From Methylocystaceae bacterium (GTDB lineage: Bacteria; Pseudomonadota; Alphaproteobacteria; Rhizobiales; Beijerinckiaceae), in contig PLZT01000701.1 of the NCBI GenBank assembly GCA_003152255.1, positions 1 to 5,942 of the forward strand: a stretch of 5,942 nt of DNA, read 5' to 3'. Each line of letters starts with the position of its first letter. Position 1 is the stretch's first letter. The translations under genes and the position numbers were made by a program. Positions 1 through 4,323 of the stretch are shown here, piece by piece. The notes under the pieces are model-generated. The model was not told where the DNA came from, ran no database searches, and saw only the letters and a list, made by a program, of their open reading frames with translations.

Positions 1-19
1 CGTTAAGTCCGACAGACTG

Positions 20-316
20 CTAGTGATCGCGACGCGTCGCTACGCGGGGCGTCTCGAAAACCTTCCACGCAAATAGGCAGCCGTCGCGCGTGAACTCGTC
101 ATAGTCGCGGTAACCAGCGATATGTAGCGCAACCTGTTTAGCAATGGCGATTGCCGCCCGCCGCCACTCGTCGACGGTCGGCTCCTCCCATGGGATTTCT
201 GGTATCTGCTCATCCCTAAAGGTCGTGAGGCAAGCCTGAACGACAGCAGGGTGCATTTGTTGATTCGCGGTCCACTCAGTCGGCGGCGCAATTCGACGGA
301 GAGTTACATTGTTCAT
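20..316 (-). CDS. Hypothetical protein, 98 aa
   Basis: I do not recognise this protein. The frame stays open upstream to 463, but the start at 316 (MNNVTLRR...) is preferred because GAGGGGAG lies eight bases before it, a strong ribosome binding site. The product is soluble-looking, with no signal peptide or membrane segment. It has a proline/tryptophan patch (IPWEEPTVDEWRRAA, about residues 43-57), then an amphipathic helix (AIAIAKQVALHIAGY) and an aromatic C-terminal part containing DEFTRDGCLFAWKVFE. It stands alone on the minus strand with about 900 bases of gene-poor DNA upstream. Third codon positions are less GC-rich than in the partition genes. That it is a gene is fairly safe from the ribosome binding site and composition; its role is unknown. 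Confidence 0.6.
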   Translation of the reverse strand: MNNVTLRRIAPPTEWTANQQMHPAVVQACLTTFRDEQIPEIPWEEPTVDEWRRAAIAIAKQVALHIAGYRDYDEFTRDGCLFAWKVFETPRVATRRDH

Positions 317-359
317 TATTATCTCCCCTCTGACCGCAGCCCTCATGGTACACGCCACC

Positions 360-389
360 ATATAGGGAACATGGGGCGAGATACCTGAA
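360..389 (-). promoter_or_regulatory. Candidate promoter for the 98-aa minus-strand gene
   Basis: Read on the minus strand, TTCAGG (389-384) and CTATAT (365-360) are separated by 18 bases, resembling -35 and -10 boxes. Transcription would start near 353, about 35 bases before the start codon at 316. Matches to consensus are partial, so this is a weak call. A short inverted repeat, ATGGT...ACCAT (345-349/357-361), overlaps the -10 box and could be a repressor site, but five bases per arm may be chance. Confidence 0.25.
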
Positions 390-1042
390 CAGCAAGCGGA
401 ACAGGTATTTAATAAGCGCCAGATCATCAGAATAAACACGACGCCACGGCAACGTTGACCCACAGCGTCATCGCACAGCTGACCGTCAGGACATCTGATC
501 CTCGCCAGCCCGTCCGAAAGGGCCGCGACAAATAGCGGAATTGCCCGAGCCGAATGACACGCTCTTGGATATATCCTGCGTCCTGTTGAGTGATCTTGGG
601 CGCGGGAAGTGTTTTCGACAGGTGTTCAGCACCGCCGCATCGCTGAGATGCTGTCGGCGACCAACCGCGAAGAGAAGTGAAACAGGACGCACCGTCTCCG
701 TCCAGTCGCGAAAATGTCCGCTGGCGCACCCGCTGCTACTCAGCCCGCTTTCGGCACGACGACGTTCGTCTCGCTTTTCCGCAACCTCACGCATGAAATG
801 GAAAGGCCCGGATCGTGGAAGTACGATCCGGGCCGTGTTGCGTCGCTGTGTTGCGTCATGCTGTGTCGCGCGCCCTCCTGGTGGGCCATGACGCAATTGG
901 ACGCTCAGCAAGTTAATGAGAGGTTAAGACGAGCGCCGGCATGGGCGCTTGCCAGAATCACCGGCCCGATGCACGCTGACCGATGCGCGCGCTGATTTGC
1001 GTCGCGCCGACTGATGGAGAATAGCCCTTAGAAACACGAAGA
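390..1042. other. Gene-poor stretch with no convincing coding region
   Basis: Open frames exist on both strands here (for example 541-891 plus, 427-729 minus and 486-911 minus). None has a convincing ribosome binding site, recognisable domain or coding-like composition. They overlap each other, as expected for random open frames in GC-rich DNA. Visible structure: a 10-bp palindrome GGATATATCC at 567-576, a strong hairpin at 805-834 (separate entry) and a smaller hairpin with arms AGCGCC (932-937) and GGCGCT (944-949). I saw no DnaA box or iteron series. Lying upstream of the replication-type gene, the stretch could hold origin functions or be decayed sequence; the bases do not decide. Confidence 0.4.
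805..834 (-). terminator. Perfect 12-bp hairpin, possible minus-strand terminator
   Basis: The arms GGCCCGGATCGT (805-816) and ACGATCCGGGCC (823-834) pair perfectly across a six-base loop. On the minus strand the stem is followed by TTTCCATTT, a broken T-rich tail, so it could end a leftward transcript. On the plus strand the following bases are GTGTTGCG, with no T run. No gene is recognised immediately to its right on the minus strand, so what it would terminate is unclear. It could instead be a protein-binding dyad or a structural element in the origin region. Confidence 0.35.
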
Positions 1043-1059
1043 CCCGCCTGAGAGGCGGG
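1030..1059 (-). terminator. Candidate intrinsic terminator facing left, at the rep leader
   Basis: CCCGCCT (1043-1049), a three-base loop and AGGCGGG (1053-1059) form a GC-rich seven-pair stem. Read on the minus strand the stem is followed by TCTTCGTGTTTCT, a T-rich though interrupted tail. On the plus strand the next bases are GC-rich, so it would not end rightward transcription. This orientation fits a short leftward transcript made across the leader of the 1219-1884 gene, as in antisense copy control. The three-base loop and broken T run keep confidence moderate. Confidence 0.4.
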
Positions 1060-1171
1060 CCGGTGTCCCGGCAAGCCGGGGAAATATCGGTGATTGGCGT
1101 CCTGATATTCCCCGAAATTGTGATTCGAATCAAGCCCCTTGTTTGGGGCAATGATGATGCTTGCCCAAAAT
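1043..1171. promoter_or_regulatory. Structured leader of the replication-type gene, candidate copy-control region
   Basis: Several stem-loops are packed into about 125 bases ending about 50 bases before the gene start. In order: CCCGCCT/AGGCGGG (1043-1059); CCCGG/CCGGG with loop CAAG (1067-1080); an 11-pair stem with one bulged A, arms 1077-1088 and 1104-1114 (right arm GATATTCCCCG); GCCCC/GGGGC (1134-1138/1145-1149); and TTTGGGGCAA/TTGCCCAAA around 1142-1169. Neighbouring stems share bases and are mutually exclusive, as in attenuators and antisense-controlled replication leaders. The plus-strand reading frame also runs through this region from 1063, but that segment looks non-coding and lacks a ribosome binding site. 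Confidence 0.4.
1121..1132. promoter_or_regulatory. 12-bp perfect palindrome, candidate operator upstream of rep
   Basis: TGATTCGAATCA is a perfect 12-base palindrome 87 bases before the start codon of the winged-helix gene, inside the structured leader. A site of this size is typical for a dimeric helix-turn-helix repressor, so autoregulation by the downstream product is possible. There is only one copy in the window, so chance cannot be excluded. Confidence 0.3.
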
Positions 1172-1218
1172 CAGCCCTCTCCCGGCGCGGTCGACGTGTT
1201 CGACCCGAAGGAAGAGCC

Positions 1219-1884
1219 ATGTCTACATTCTGCCTGTCCCTACCCCTACCCCTGCCCGGCCTTGGCGTAGCCACCCGCGCGCTATGGCCCGTCTGGCGCG
1301 ATAGCACGCGCAAGGAGGTCCGCTTCCAGCCGCTACCCAAGCGCCAAGCCGTGAAGCTCTATCACCACGCCCGCCGGCTGGAGCGGCAGACCCGCGCTCG
1401 CAATCGGCAAGACGGCGCCATCGGCAGGAACGGCTTGCTGGCGCTACATGCGCTGCTGTTCGATTTCATGCACTACGCCAGCGGGCGGCTCGACCCGTCG
1501 ATCAAGGCCATCGCCCGCGCCGCCAATATCTCCGAAAGCAGCGTCAAGCGCGGCCTCGTCAAGCTGAAGGCCGCCGGCGTCGTCACGTGGCTACGCCGCT
1601 GCGCCGAGGATTGGATCGACGGGCGCTTCGTGCTGCGGCAGCAGACCAACGCCTATGGCGTGCTGCCCGCCTCGCAGTGGCGGGGTTACGCGCCGCCAGC
1701 GGCCCCGCTGGCGCCGTTCGCGGGCACATGGGGAAATCACCCGCCCCTGCCCGATCCACTCACCAGCGCCTGCCAGGAGGCCAGCATCGCGGCGATGTCG
1801 AGGGCGCTGGACGGCGACCCTCACGACGGGCTCGCGGCGGCGCTGGGCCGGCTCGGGCGCGCCGTCATGGGCGCGAACGCCTAG
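1219..1884 (+). CDS. Winged-helix plasmid protein, probable replication-associated protein
   Basis: This 221-aa protein resembles the helix-turn-helix 'replication protein' family found on many alphaproteobacterial plasmids. Recognisable blocks in order: PLPKRQAVKLYHHARRLERQ (about 39-57), then GRNGLLALHALLFDFMHYAS, then the winged-helix core from about 90 to 130, with IARAANISESSVKRGLVKLK as the helix-turn-helix and AGVVTWLRRC as helix end and wing. The conserved segment TNAYGVLPASQWRGY follows at 143-157. The C-terminal third is proline- and alanine-rich and probably flexible. The start at 1219 is chosen for AAGGAA five bases before it; the frame is open back to 1063, but through stem-loop DNA. 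It is the only origin-type protein here, so initiation or control of replication is the likely role. A plain transcription regulator remains possible, since family annotation rests mostly on plasmid context. Confidence 0.7.
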   Translation: MSTFCLSLPLPLPGLGVATRALWPVWRDSTRKEVRFQPLPKRQAVKLYHHARRLERQTRARNRQDGAIGRNGLLALHALLFDFMHYASGRLDPSIKAIARAANISESSVKRGLVKLKAAGVVTWLRRCAEDWIDGRFVLRQQTNAYGVLPASQWRGYAPPAAPLAPFAGTWGNHPPLPDPLTSACQEASIAAMSRALDGDPHDGLAAALGRLGRAVMGANA

Positions 1885-1974
1885 TTTTATCGAACGCTCA
1901 GGCTGGGCGAGAAACCAAACTGGAGTTCAAATCCCCTAGAACCACGCCCGCACACAGACTCCTTGAACGGACGC

Positions 1975-1988
1975 CGCCCTACCGGGCG
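1975..1988. repeat. Hairpin repeat, diverged third copy
   Basis: CGCCC-TACC-GGGCG matches the core of the hairpins at 2012 and 3992 except for one loop base (TACC instead of TATC). The sequence around it (GACGCC...GGCGTC) offers an alternative longer pairing. It lies 37 bases before the better copy at 2011, so the two may be a local duplication. Confidence 0.4.
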
Positions 1989-2010
1989 TCGACTTCACGC
2001 GCCTATACAC

Positions 2011-2059
2011 GCGCCCTATCGGGCGCACGGCGCGCAGAAAAAGGCTCTCCAATGAACTG
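2011..2059. repeat. Hairpin-containing repeat, copy 1
   Basis: By hand alignment, 40 of 49 positions match the repeat at 3991-4038, with one gap. Both copies begin with a six-pair hairpin of loop TATC (here GCGCCC/GGGCGC), followed by ACGGCGCGC, two variable bases, AAAAAG, and a less conserved tail ending in ATGAA.TG. The outer pair is G-C here and A-T in the other copy, so pairing is preserved. Differences do not fall at third codon positions of any shared frame, suggesting selection on DNA or RNA structure rather than protein. Confidence 0.6.
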
Positions 2060-2092
2060 CCGCGGCAAGGCGGACTGGGCGGCCCGCCAAGA

Positions 2093-2111
2093 GAAAAACG
2101 GCGCGTTTTTC
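2093..2111. terminator. A/T-armed hairpin, weak bidirectional terminator candidate
   Basis: GAAAAACG (2093-2100), loop GCG, and CGTTTTTC (2104-2111) pair perfectly. An A-run before and a T-run after a small GC core is the layout of a bidirectional terminator, but the GC part is only two pairs plus the loop, so it is weak. It lies about 210 bases after the rep stop codon and before the next plus-strand gene. Confidence 0.3.
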
Positions 2112-2211
2112 AAGAGGTCCCACGCTACGGTCACGCTTCCGCCATGTTTTCAAGGTTTATAACGTGACGCGTCGCAGCATAATGTGTGTGCGGCGCAGCA
2201 ACGCTAAGTCC

Positions 2212-2240
2212 TTGTGGCATTACTCAAGCCGTCATAAAAA
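2212..2240 (+). promoter_or_regulatory. Candidate promoter for the 91-aa gene
   Basis: TTGTGG (2212-2217) and TAAAAA (2235-2240) are 17 bases apart. The DNA around the -10 position is among the most AT-rich in the window (about 2231-2265). Transcription would start near 2247, about 50 bases before the start codon at 2297, leaving room for the leader hairpin at 2256-2282. Confidence 0.35.
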
Positions 2241-2255
2241 TAAAACCAAGATATG

Positions 2256-2282
2256 GCAAAATACCATCCCGGGGGTATTTGC
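2256..2282 (+). promoter_or_regulatory. Leader hairpin directly before a ribosome binding site
   Basis: GCAAAATACC (2256-2265) pairs with GGTATTTGC (2274-2282), nine pairs with one bulged A. The loop contains the palindrome CCCGGG. The stem ends three bases before the GGAG ribosome binding site (2285-2288) of the 91-aa gene. It could be an operator dyad or an RNA element affecting translation; no known riboswitch class is recognised. Confidence 0.35.
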
Positions 2283-2296
2283 GTGGAGATTGCGCT

Positions 2297-2572
2297 ATGA
2301 TTACCATGACGCAGTGCGCTGAATTGGTGGGGCTTGCGCCGGATCAATTGCTCTTATGCGCCATCCCCTCCGCCCGACATAAGTCATTGCTTAGGAGCTA
2401 CCTGTTTAACCTGAAACGGGGCGAAAAGGTCGTGTGCCGGATGATACTCGGCGATTTTTGGCGCTTCATGGAGTTGGGCGCGCAGGAGCGCGCCGCCGAT
2501 TTGTTCCATGTCCTGCGGTTGTTTCTTTCAGACTATCCCAACACATGCGTCGCCTGCACCGTAATGAAGTGA
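2297..2572 (+). CDS. Conserved-looking hypothetical protein, 91 aa
   Basis: The start at 2297 is supported by GGAG eight bases upstream; a second ATG three codons later is possible, and the frame is open back to 2186. The product begins MITMTQCAELVGLAP and continues with a helical body containing RHKSLLRSYLFNLKRGEK, MILGDFWRFMELGAQ and RAADLFHVLRLFLSDYP. The wording recalls small uncharacterised alphaproteobacterial proteins (pattern 'PSxRHxSLLxSYLxNLxRG ... RAADLFxVLRxFLSxYP'); this is memory of a family pattern, not a search. No catalytic motif, signal peptide or membrane segment is visible. Two cysteines near the end (CVACTV) are notable. Function unknown. A plausible coding segment in another frame follows directly (2564-2714) and may have been translationally coupled. 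Confidence 0.75.
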   Translation: MITMTQCAELVGLAPDQLLLCAIPSARHKSLLRSYLFNLKRGEKVVCRMILGDFWRFMELGAQERAADLFHVLRLFLSDYPNTCVACTVMK

Positions 2573-2714
2573 GGCGGCGAGGGAGCCGACACCGCTCGAA
2601 AGGGTGCTGGCGCGGCTATGGCGCGAGTTCAGCCGCGAGCATGGCGCCCAACCCGACGACGAAGACCAAAAAGGTGCTGATGTCCATTGTCGACCCCTTT
2701 GGCGTCAGCCGTAA
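2564..2714 (+). pseudogene. Possible frame-broken small gene after the 91-aa protein
   Basis: From 2568 to the TAA at 2712-2714 one frame reads SEAAREPTPLERVLARLWRE and then FSREHGAQPDDEDQKGADVH. This is a plausible amphipathic helix with an acidic tail and GC-rich third positions. It has no ATG of its own. The ATG at 2564 is in another frame and reaches TGA after one codon (ATGAAGTGAG). Removing one A from 2567-2568 would give MSEAAREPT..., a natural start overlapping the end of the upstream gene. So it may be a gene with a one-base insertion, a sequencing error, or coincidence. Two small minus-strand frames lie opposite or next to its 3' part, and both strands cannot easily be real at 2616-2687. 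Confidence 0.3.
2616..2687 (-). CDS. Possible 23-aa single-span membrane peptide
   Basis: The frame reads MDISTFLVFVVGLGAMLAAE plus LAP, almost entirely one hydrophobic helix. AAAGGGG ends six bases before its ATG (2694-2700 on the minus strand), a good ribosome binding site. It starts 17 bases after the stop of the 52-aa minus-strand gene, so the two could be co-transcribed. Caution: it lies in register opposite an acidic plus-strand frame, and antisense of Asp/Glu codons gives Val/Phe/Leu codons, so the hydrophobicity may be a mirror artefact. If real, it belongs with tiny plasmid membrane peptides of unknown or toxic function. Confidence 0.3.
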   Translation of the reverse strand: MDISTFLVFVVGLGAMLAAELAP

Positions 2715-2863
2715 ATCCATCCATTCGCGGTAGACGTGGCCGGCTTGGAGCGGGCGCCAGCGTGGCTGTTCGCCATCGCGAAGGTTTCCACGGCGTAAAC
2801 GCGAACCAGAGACAAGGCGACTACGGCGAGCAATAGGCGGCGCAGCATGGCCGGCGTCAACAT
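2705..2863 (-). CDS. Small exported or membrane protein, 52 aa
   Basis: The start at 2863 has AGGAAG five bases upstream, the best ribosome binding site in this region. The product begins MLTPAMLRRLLLAVVALSLV, with a charged RR pair then a hydrophobic stretch to about residue 26, as in a signal peptide or single membrane anchor. The rest is short and polar, ending TANGWIYG. Size and layout recall small entry-exclusion or conjugation-associated peptides, but no specific family is recognised and no transfer genes are present. An ATG farther upstream at 2896 lacks a comparable site. The tiny hydrophobic frame at 2616-2687 follows 17 bases downstream. Confidence 0.5.
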   Translation of the reverse strand: MLTPAMLRRLLLAVVALSLVRVYAVETFAMANSHAGARSKPATSTANGWIYG

Positions 2864-3135
2864 GGCGACTTCCTTTTGCGCATGCCGTTTTGGCATGGAC
2901 CGACATTCGCCGGATGGTCGGTGGGATGTCGCGAGCGCCGGGAATTGAGCATCGGAAGATCCAATCCGATCAAGCTCGTATAATTACGTAGTCGTTGAAT
3001 CCCGCATGCCTTAACCGCTCACATGGTAAATTTTCTTATGGCGCGCGCGGCGCCTCGATCTGGGGGGATAGGGGGTCATAGCGGTGGCCTTCGCATAGCG
3101 CGCCTTCGGCGACACATAGGCTTATATTGAGAAGC
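2864..3135. other. Intergenic region between divergent small genes
   Basis: No gene was found. The region should carry promoters in both directions. On the plus strand a perfect TATAAT occurs at 2979-2984 but without a good -35 box, and TATATT occurs at 3123-3128, 23 bases before the ATG at 3151. Other structure: inverted repeat ATCGGA (2951-2956)/TCCGAT (2965-2970) and a GC palindrome region GGCGCGCGCGGCGCC near 3040. AT-rich patches at 2976-2990 and 3022-3038 stand out against the surrounding composition. Confidence 0.35.
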
Positions 3136-3150
3136 ATGGAGGACGCCCCC

Positions 3151-3371
3151 ATGGCCTATCCAGCACCCCAAAAACCCAGACACCGATTACCCGCAGTAGC
3201 GACGTGATCGACCTGATCGTGCCTATACCGCCGGAAATCCTCGCCGAGCTGCATCGCATCGCCGTGCGCGAAGGCATGCGGGTGGCGTCCGTCGCCGTGT
3301 CCGGGATCGAGATTTTGTTGGGCCAACACCGCGCAGGGGAGGCCCATGATGACGACTCCGCTGATCGATAA
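3151..3371 (+). pseudogene. Small RHH-like gene interrupted by a single frame change
   Basis: The ATG at 3151 has GGAGG (3138-3142) eight bases upstream, an excellent site, but its frame stops at 3207 after 18 residues (MAYPAPQKPRHRLPAVAT). From about 3162 the frame one base back is clearly coding to TAA at 3369-3371: STPKTQTPITRSSDVIDLIV, then PIPPEILAELHRIAVREG and MRVASVAVSGIEILLG. A beta-like strand (DLIVPIP) followed by two helices suggests a ribbon-helix-helix DNA-binding fold. Joining the frames needs a -1 shift; the run CCCCAAAAACCC at 3166-3177 is the obvious place. Alternatives: a decayed gene, a sequencing error, programmed frameshifting, or a short product from GTG 3204 (55 aa, no good ribosome binding site). 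That the distal part is coding seems likely; the cause of the break is open. Confidence 0.5.
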
Positions 3372-3387
3372 GTGCGCTGCGCAATAA
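3349..3387 (+). CDS. Possible 12-aa leader peptide before the 101-aa gene
   Basis: GGGGAGG at 3336-3342 is a very strong ribosome binding site, followed by ATGATG; the second ATG (3349) is at good spacing. The frame gives only MTTPLIDKCAAQ before TAA at 3385-3387, twelve bases before the ATG at 3400. Since the 3400 gene has a weak site of its own, translation of this short frame could feed ribosomes to it. It may equally be the remnant of a longer start. Confidence 0.25.
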   Translation: MTTPLIDKCAAQ

Positions 3388-3399
3388 CGAGAGCAGCGA

Positions 3400-3705
3400 A
3401 TGAACCAGCTTCAAGCCGCCGGATACATCGTCGAAAACGGCGACGCCATTTGGGGCAAGGGCGCGACATCGGACGAGGCTTGGCAGGATTTTCTCGCCCG
3501 CATGAAAATAGCCAATGTCGAGGTGGTCATGGAGCTGCAAACCGACGCCGGCGGCTTCCCCGAGCCCGAGCAAACGGTCGCGTCGGACTATCGGATCATC
3601 GCCGCGACGAAGCCGTTGCTGGATAAGGTGGAGCGCGACGGCGGCGCAATCTCATGCGGCTGGGGCAACGGCGTGGCCTGCACGGACGAAGAGAAGGCGG
3701 CATGA
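3400..3705 (+). CDS. Hypothetical protein, 101 aa
   Basis: The product begins MNQLQAAGYIVENGDAIWGK and contains DEAWQDFLARMKIANVEVV, then ASDYRIIAATKPLLDKVERD and CGWGNGVACTDEEKAA at the end. The pattern (an N-terminal 'ENGDxxWGxG', a central 'DEAW', and a C-terminal 'VACTxEE') recalls a loosely defined group of small plasmid and prophage proteins in alphaproteobacteria, with no known function; this is memory, not a search. It is soluble, acidic, and has strong GC preference at third positions. Its own ribosome binding site is weak, so coupling to the upstream short frame at 3349-3387 is plausible. Its stop overlaps an ATG (ATGA at 3702-3705), but that ATG's frame is unconvincing. Confidence 0.7.
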   Translation: MNQLQAAGYIVENGDAIWGKGATSDEAWQDFLARMKIANVEVVMELQTDAGGFPEPEQTVASDYRIIAATKPLLDKVERDGGAISCGWGNGVACTDEEKAA

Positions 3706-3709
3706 GACC

Positions 3710-3885
3710 GTGGCCTTCGACAAACGCGCCATCATGCGCAATATCTCGACCATTGGCTGAACGTCGTGAAGGCGCACAAGAAGGCGATCTTCATCGCCGC
3801 ATCCGAGGCATCCGAAGCCTCCGCGTTTCTGGCGGCGCTTGTGTTTCGCGTGAAGGCGAAGCGAGGCCCGCCTGGAGCCGCATGA
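3710..3885 (+). pseudogene. Frame-broken small gene after the 101-aa protein
   Basis: Two coding-like pieces lie in different frames. From GTG 3710 the frame reads VAFDKRAIMRNISTIG and stops near 3760. One frame back, after about 3740, it reads QYLDHWLNVVKAHKKAIF, then IAASEASEASAFLAALVF and RVKAKRGPPGAA, ending at TGA 3883-3885, with GC-rich third positions. 'AFDKRAIMRxA' is the sort of opening seen in small alphaproteobacterial plasmid/phage proteins of unknown function. Joining the pieces needs a -1 change around 3730-3745. The ATGA-overlapping frame from 3702 (66 aa, arginine-rich) looks like an out-of-frame shadow. Pseudogene, sequencing error and recoding are all possible. Confidence 0.35.
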
Positions 3886-4189
3886 CGTCCGGGCGGACAT
3901 AAGCCAGCGCTCGAACTGGCGTCGGCGTGGCTGGGGAAGATGAAATTGTCGCCATGGGGGATAAGCGGCCGTCTATCGCCCACAGTGGGAACGCCCTATC
4001 GGGCGTACGGCGCGCCTAAAAAGCTTGCCGATGAAGTGAAACGGGGAGCCTGCTGATGCGGCGGTGACGGCGAGATCTTGCCGGCTGCCTGCCTGGGGCT
4101 GTCCTAGTCGAGCGTAGGTTGTTGCCACTGCAGCACCCCGCGAGCCTCGTGTAATCAAATTCCAATTCGTCGCCCACCACCGTCAGTAG
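3886..4189. other. Region before the partition locus, no certain gene
   Basis: In the same frame as the preceding piece, an open stretch runs from 3886 to TGA 4054-4056 (RPGGHKPALELASAWLGKMK..., ending ADEVKRGAC), but it has no start codon before ATG 3940 and no usable ribosome binding site. It contains the hairpin repeat at 3991-4038, whose pattern of change argues for a non-coding role. From 4057 to 4189 I see neither a gene on the plus strand nor a convincing one on the minus strand. Confidence 0.35.
3991..4038. repeat. Hairpin-containing repeat, copy 2
   Basis: This is the partner of 2011-2059. The hairpin is ACGCCC-TATC-GGGCGT, with an A-T outer pair where the other copy has G-C, a compensatory change. 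It is followed by the shared ACGGCGCGC, AAAAAG and ATGAA.TG blocks. The copies lie 1,980 bases apart, in the same orientation, on either side of the small-gene cluster 2297-3885, so they could be recombination points for that cluster. Confidence 0.6.
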
Positions 4190-4246
4190 CGCTGTCACGC
4201 TCTCACATTGTCACGTGACAATGTGAGAGCGTGACAGCGTGATAAC
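4190..4246. promoter_or_regulatory. parS: Array 1: partition site/operator, 50-bp perfect palindrome of GTGA octads
   Basis: Positions 4190-4239 are a perfect palindrome with 25-base arms and no spacer. It is built of 8-bp units with core GTGA. From the centre (4214|4215) each arm reads GTGACAAT, GTGAGAGC, GTGACAGC, and the right side adds GTGATAAC (4239-4246), seven units in all. Evenly spaced short cores in both orientations before a ParA gene are the pattern of centromere/operator sites bound cooperatively by RHH partition proteins. ParG boxes, for example, recur every 8 bp. The array ends 77 bases before the parA start, next to its likely promoter, so repression of parA is expected. Confidence 0.8.
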
Positions 4247-4287
4247 TTTACGGCAATCTTTTACATAGAAACTGCCAGATTGATTCT
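4239..4287 (+). promoter_or_regulatory. Candidate parA promoter region
   Basis: Two overlapping possibilities are visible. TTTACA (4260-4265) with GATTCT (4282-4287), 16 bases apart, would start transcription shortly before the ribosome binding site. Alternatively, TACATA (4262-4267) as -10 with the last GTGA octad as a poor -35 would place the -35 inside array 1. In either case a protein on the array would touch or sit beside RNA polymerase, consistent with autoregulation. Confidence 0.35.
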
Positions 4288-4323
4288 CCTCGCCGGACTG
4301 GCCCGCTCCCATAGGATTGGCCC

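Larger units (their letters stand above)
1885..2211. other. Intergenic stretch after rep, with hairpins and no clear gene
   Basis: No convincing gene was found. A 36-aa frame at 2052-2162 (MNCRGKADWAARQ...) has AAGG seven bases upstream but nothing recognisable. The stretch holds two related hairpins with cores CGCCCTACCGGGCG (1975-1988) and CGCCCTATCGGGCG (2012-2025), a palindrome TGCCGCGGCA (2058-2067), and an A/T-armed hairpin at 2093-2111. It ends in more AT-rich sequence leading to a possible promoter at 2212. Confidence 0.4.

Noticed and set aside
427..911. Overlapping minus-strand open frames of 100 and 141 residues
   Set aside because: They overlap in different frames, lack ribosome binding sites and show no domain or coding-like composition.
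924..1340. Minus-strand open frame of 138 residues
   Set aside because: It is arginine-rich, runs through the stem-loop leader and antisense to the start of the rep gene, and looks like a GC-driven shadow.
1921..1946. A tRNA-like 3' end (GTTCAAATCCCC motif), possibly a tRNA or an attachment site
   Set aside because: The T-stem would have two mismatched pairs in five, no acceptor, D or anticodon stems can be drawn upstream, and the 5' part would lie inside the rep gene's end.
2008..2026. GCGCCCT resembling the nick-region core of some mobilisation origins
   Set aside because: The motif is part of a symmetric GC hairpin, the second repeat copy lacks it, and no relaxase gene is in the window.
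1587..2162. Plus-strand frame of 191 residues overlapping the rep gene
   Set aside because: Its first half is an alanine/arginine-rich shadow of rep in another frame, and the rest has no recognisable content.
3702..3902. ATGA-overlapping frame of 66 residues after the 101-aa gene
   Set aside because: Although its start is placed well, its composition is arginine-rich and irregular, while another frame over the same DNA has clear coding character.
4016..4198. Minus-strand frame of 60 residues (LTVVGDELEFDYTRLAG...)
   Set aside because: The first residues look protein-like, but the rest is arginine/serine-rich, the start lies in the partition palindrome, and no ribosome binding site is visible.
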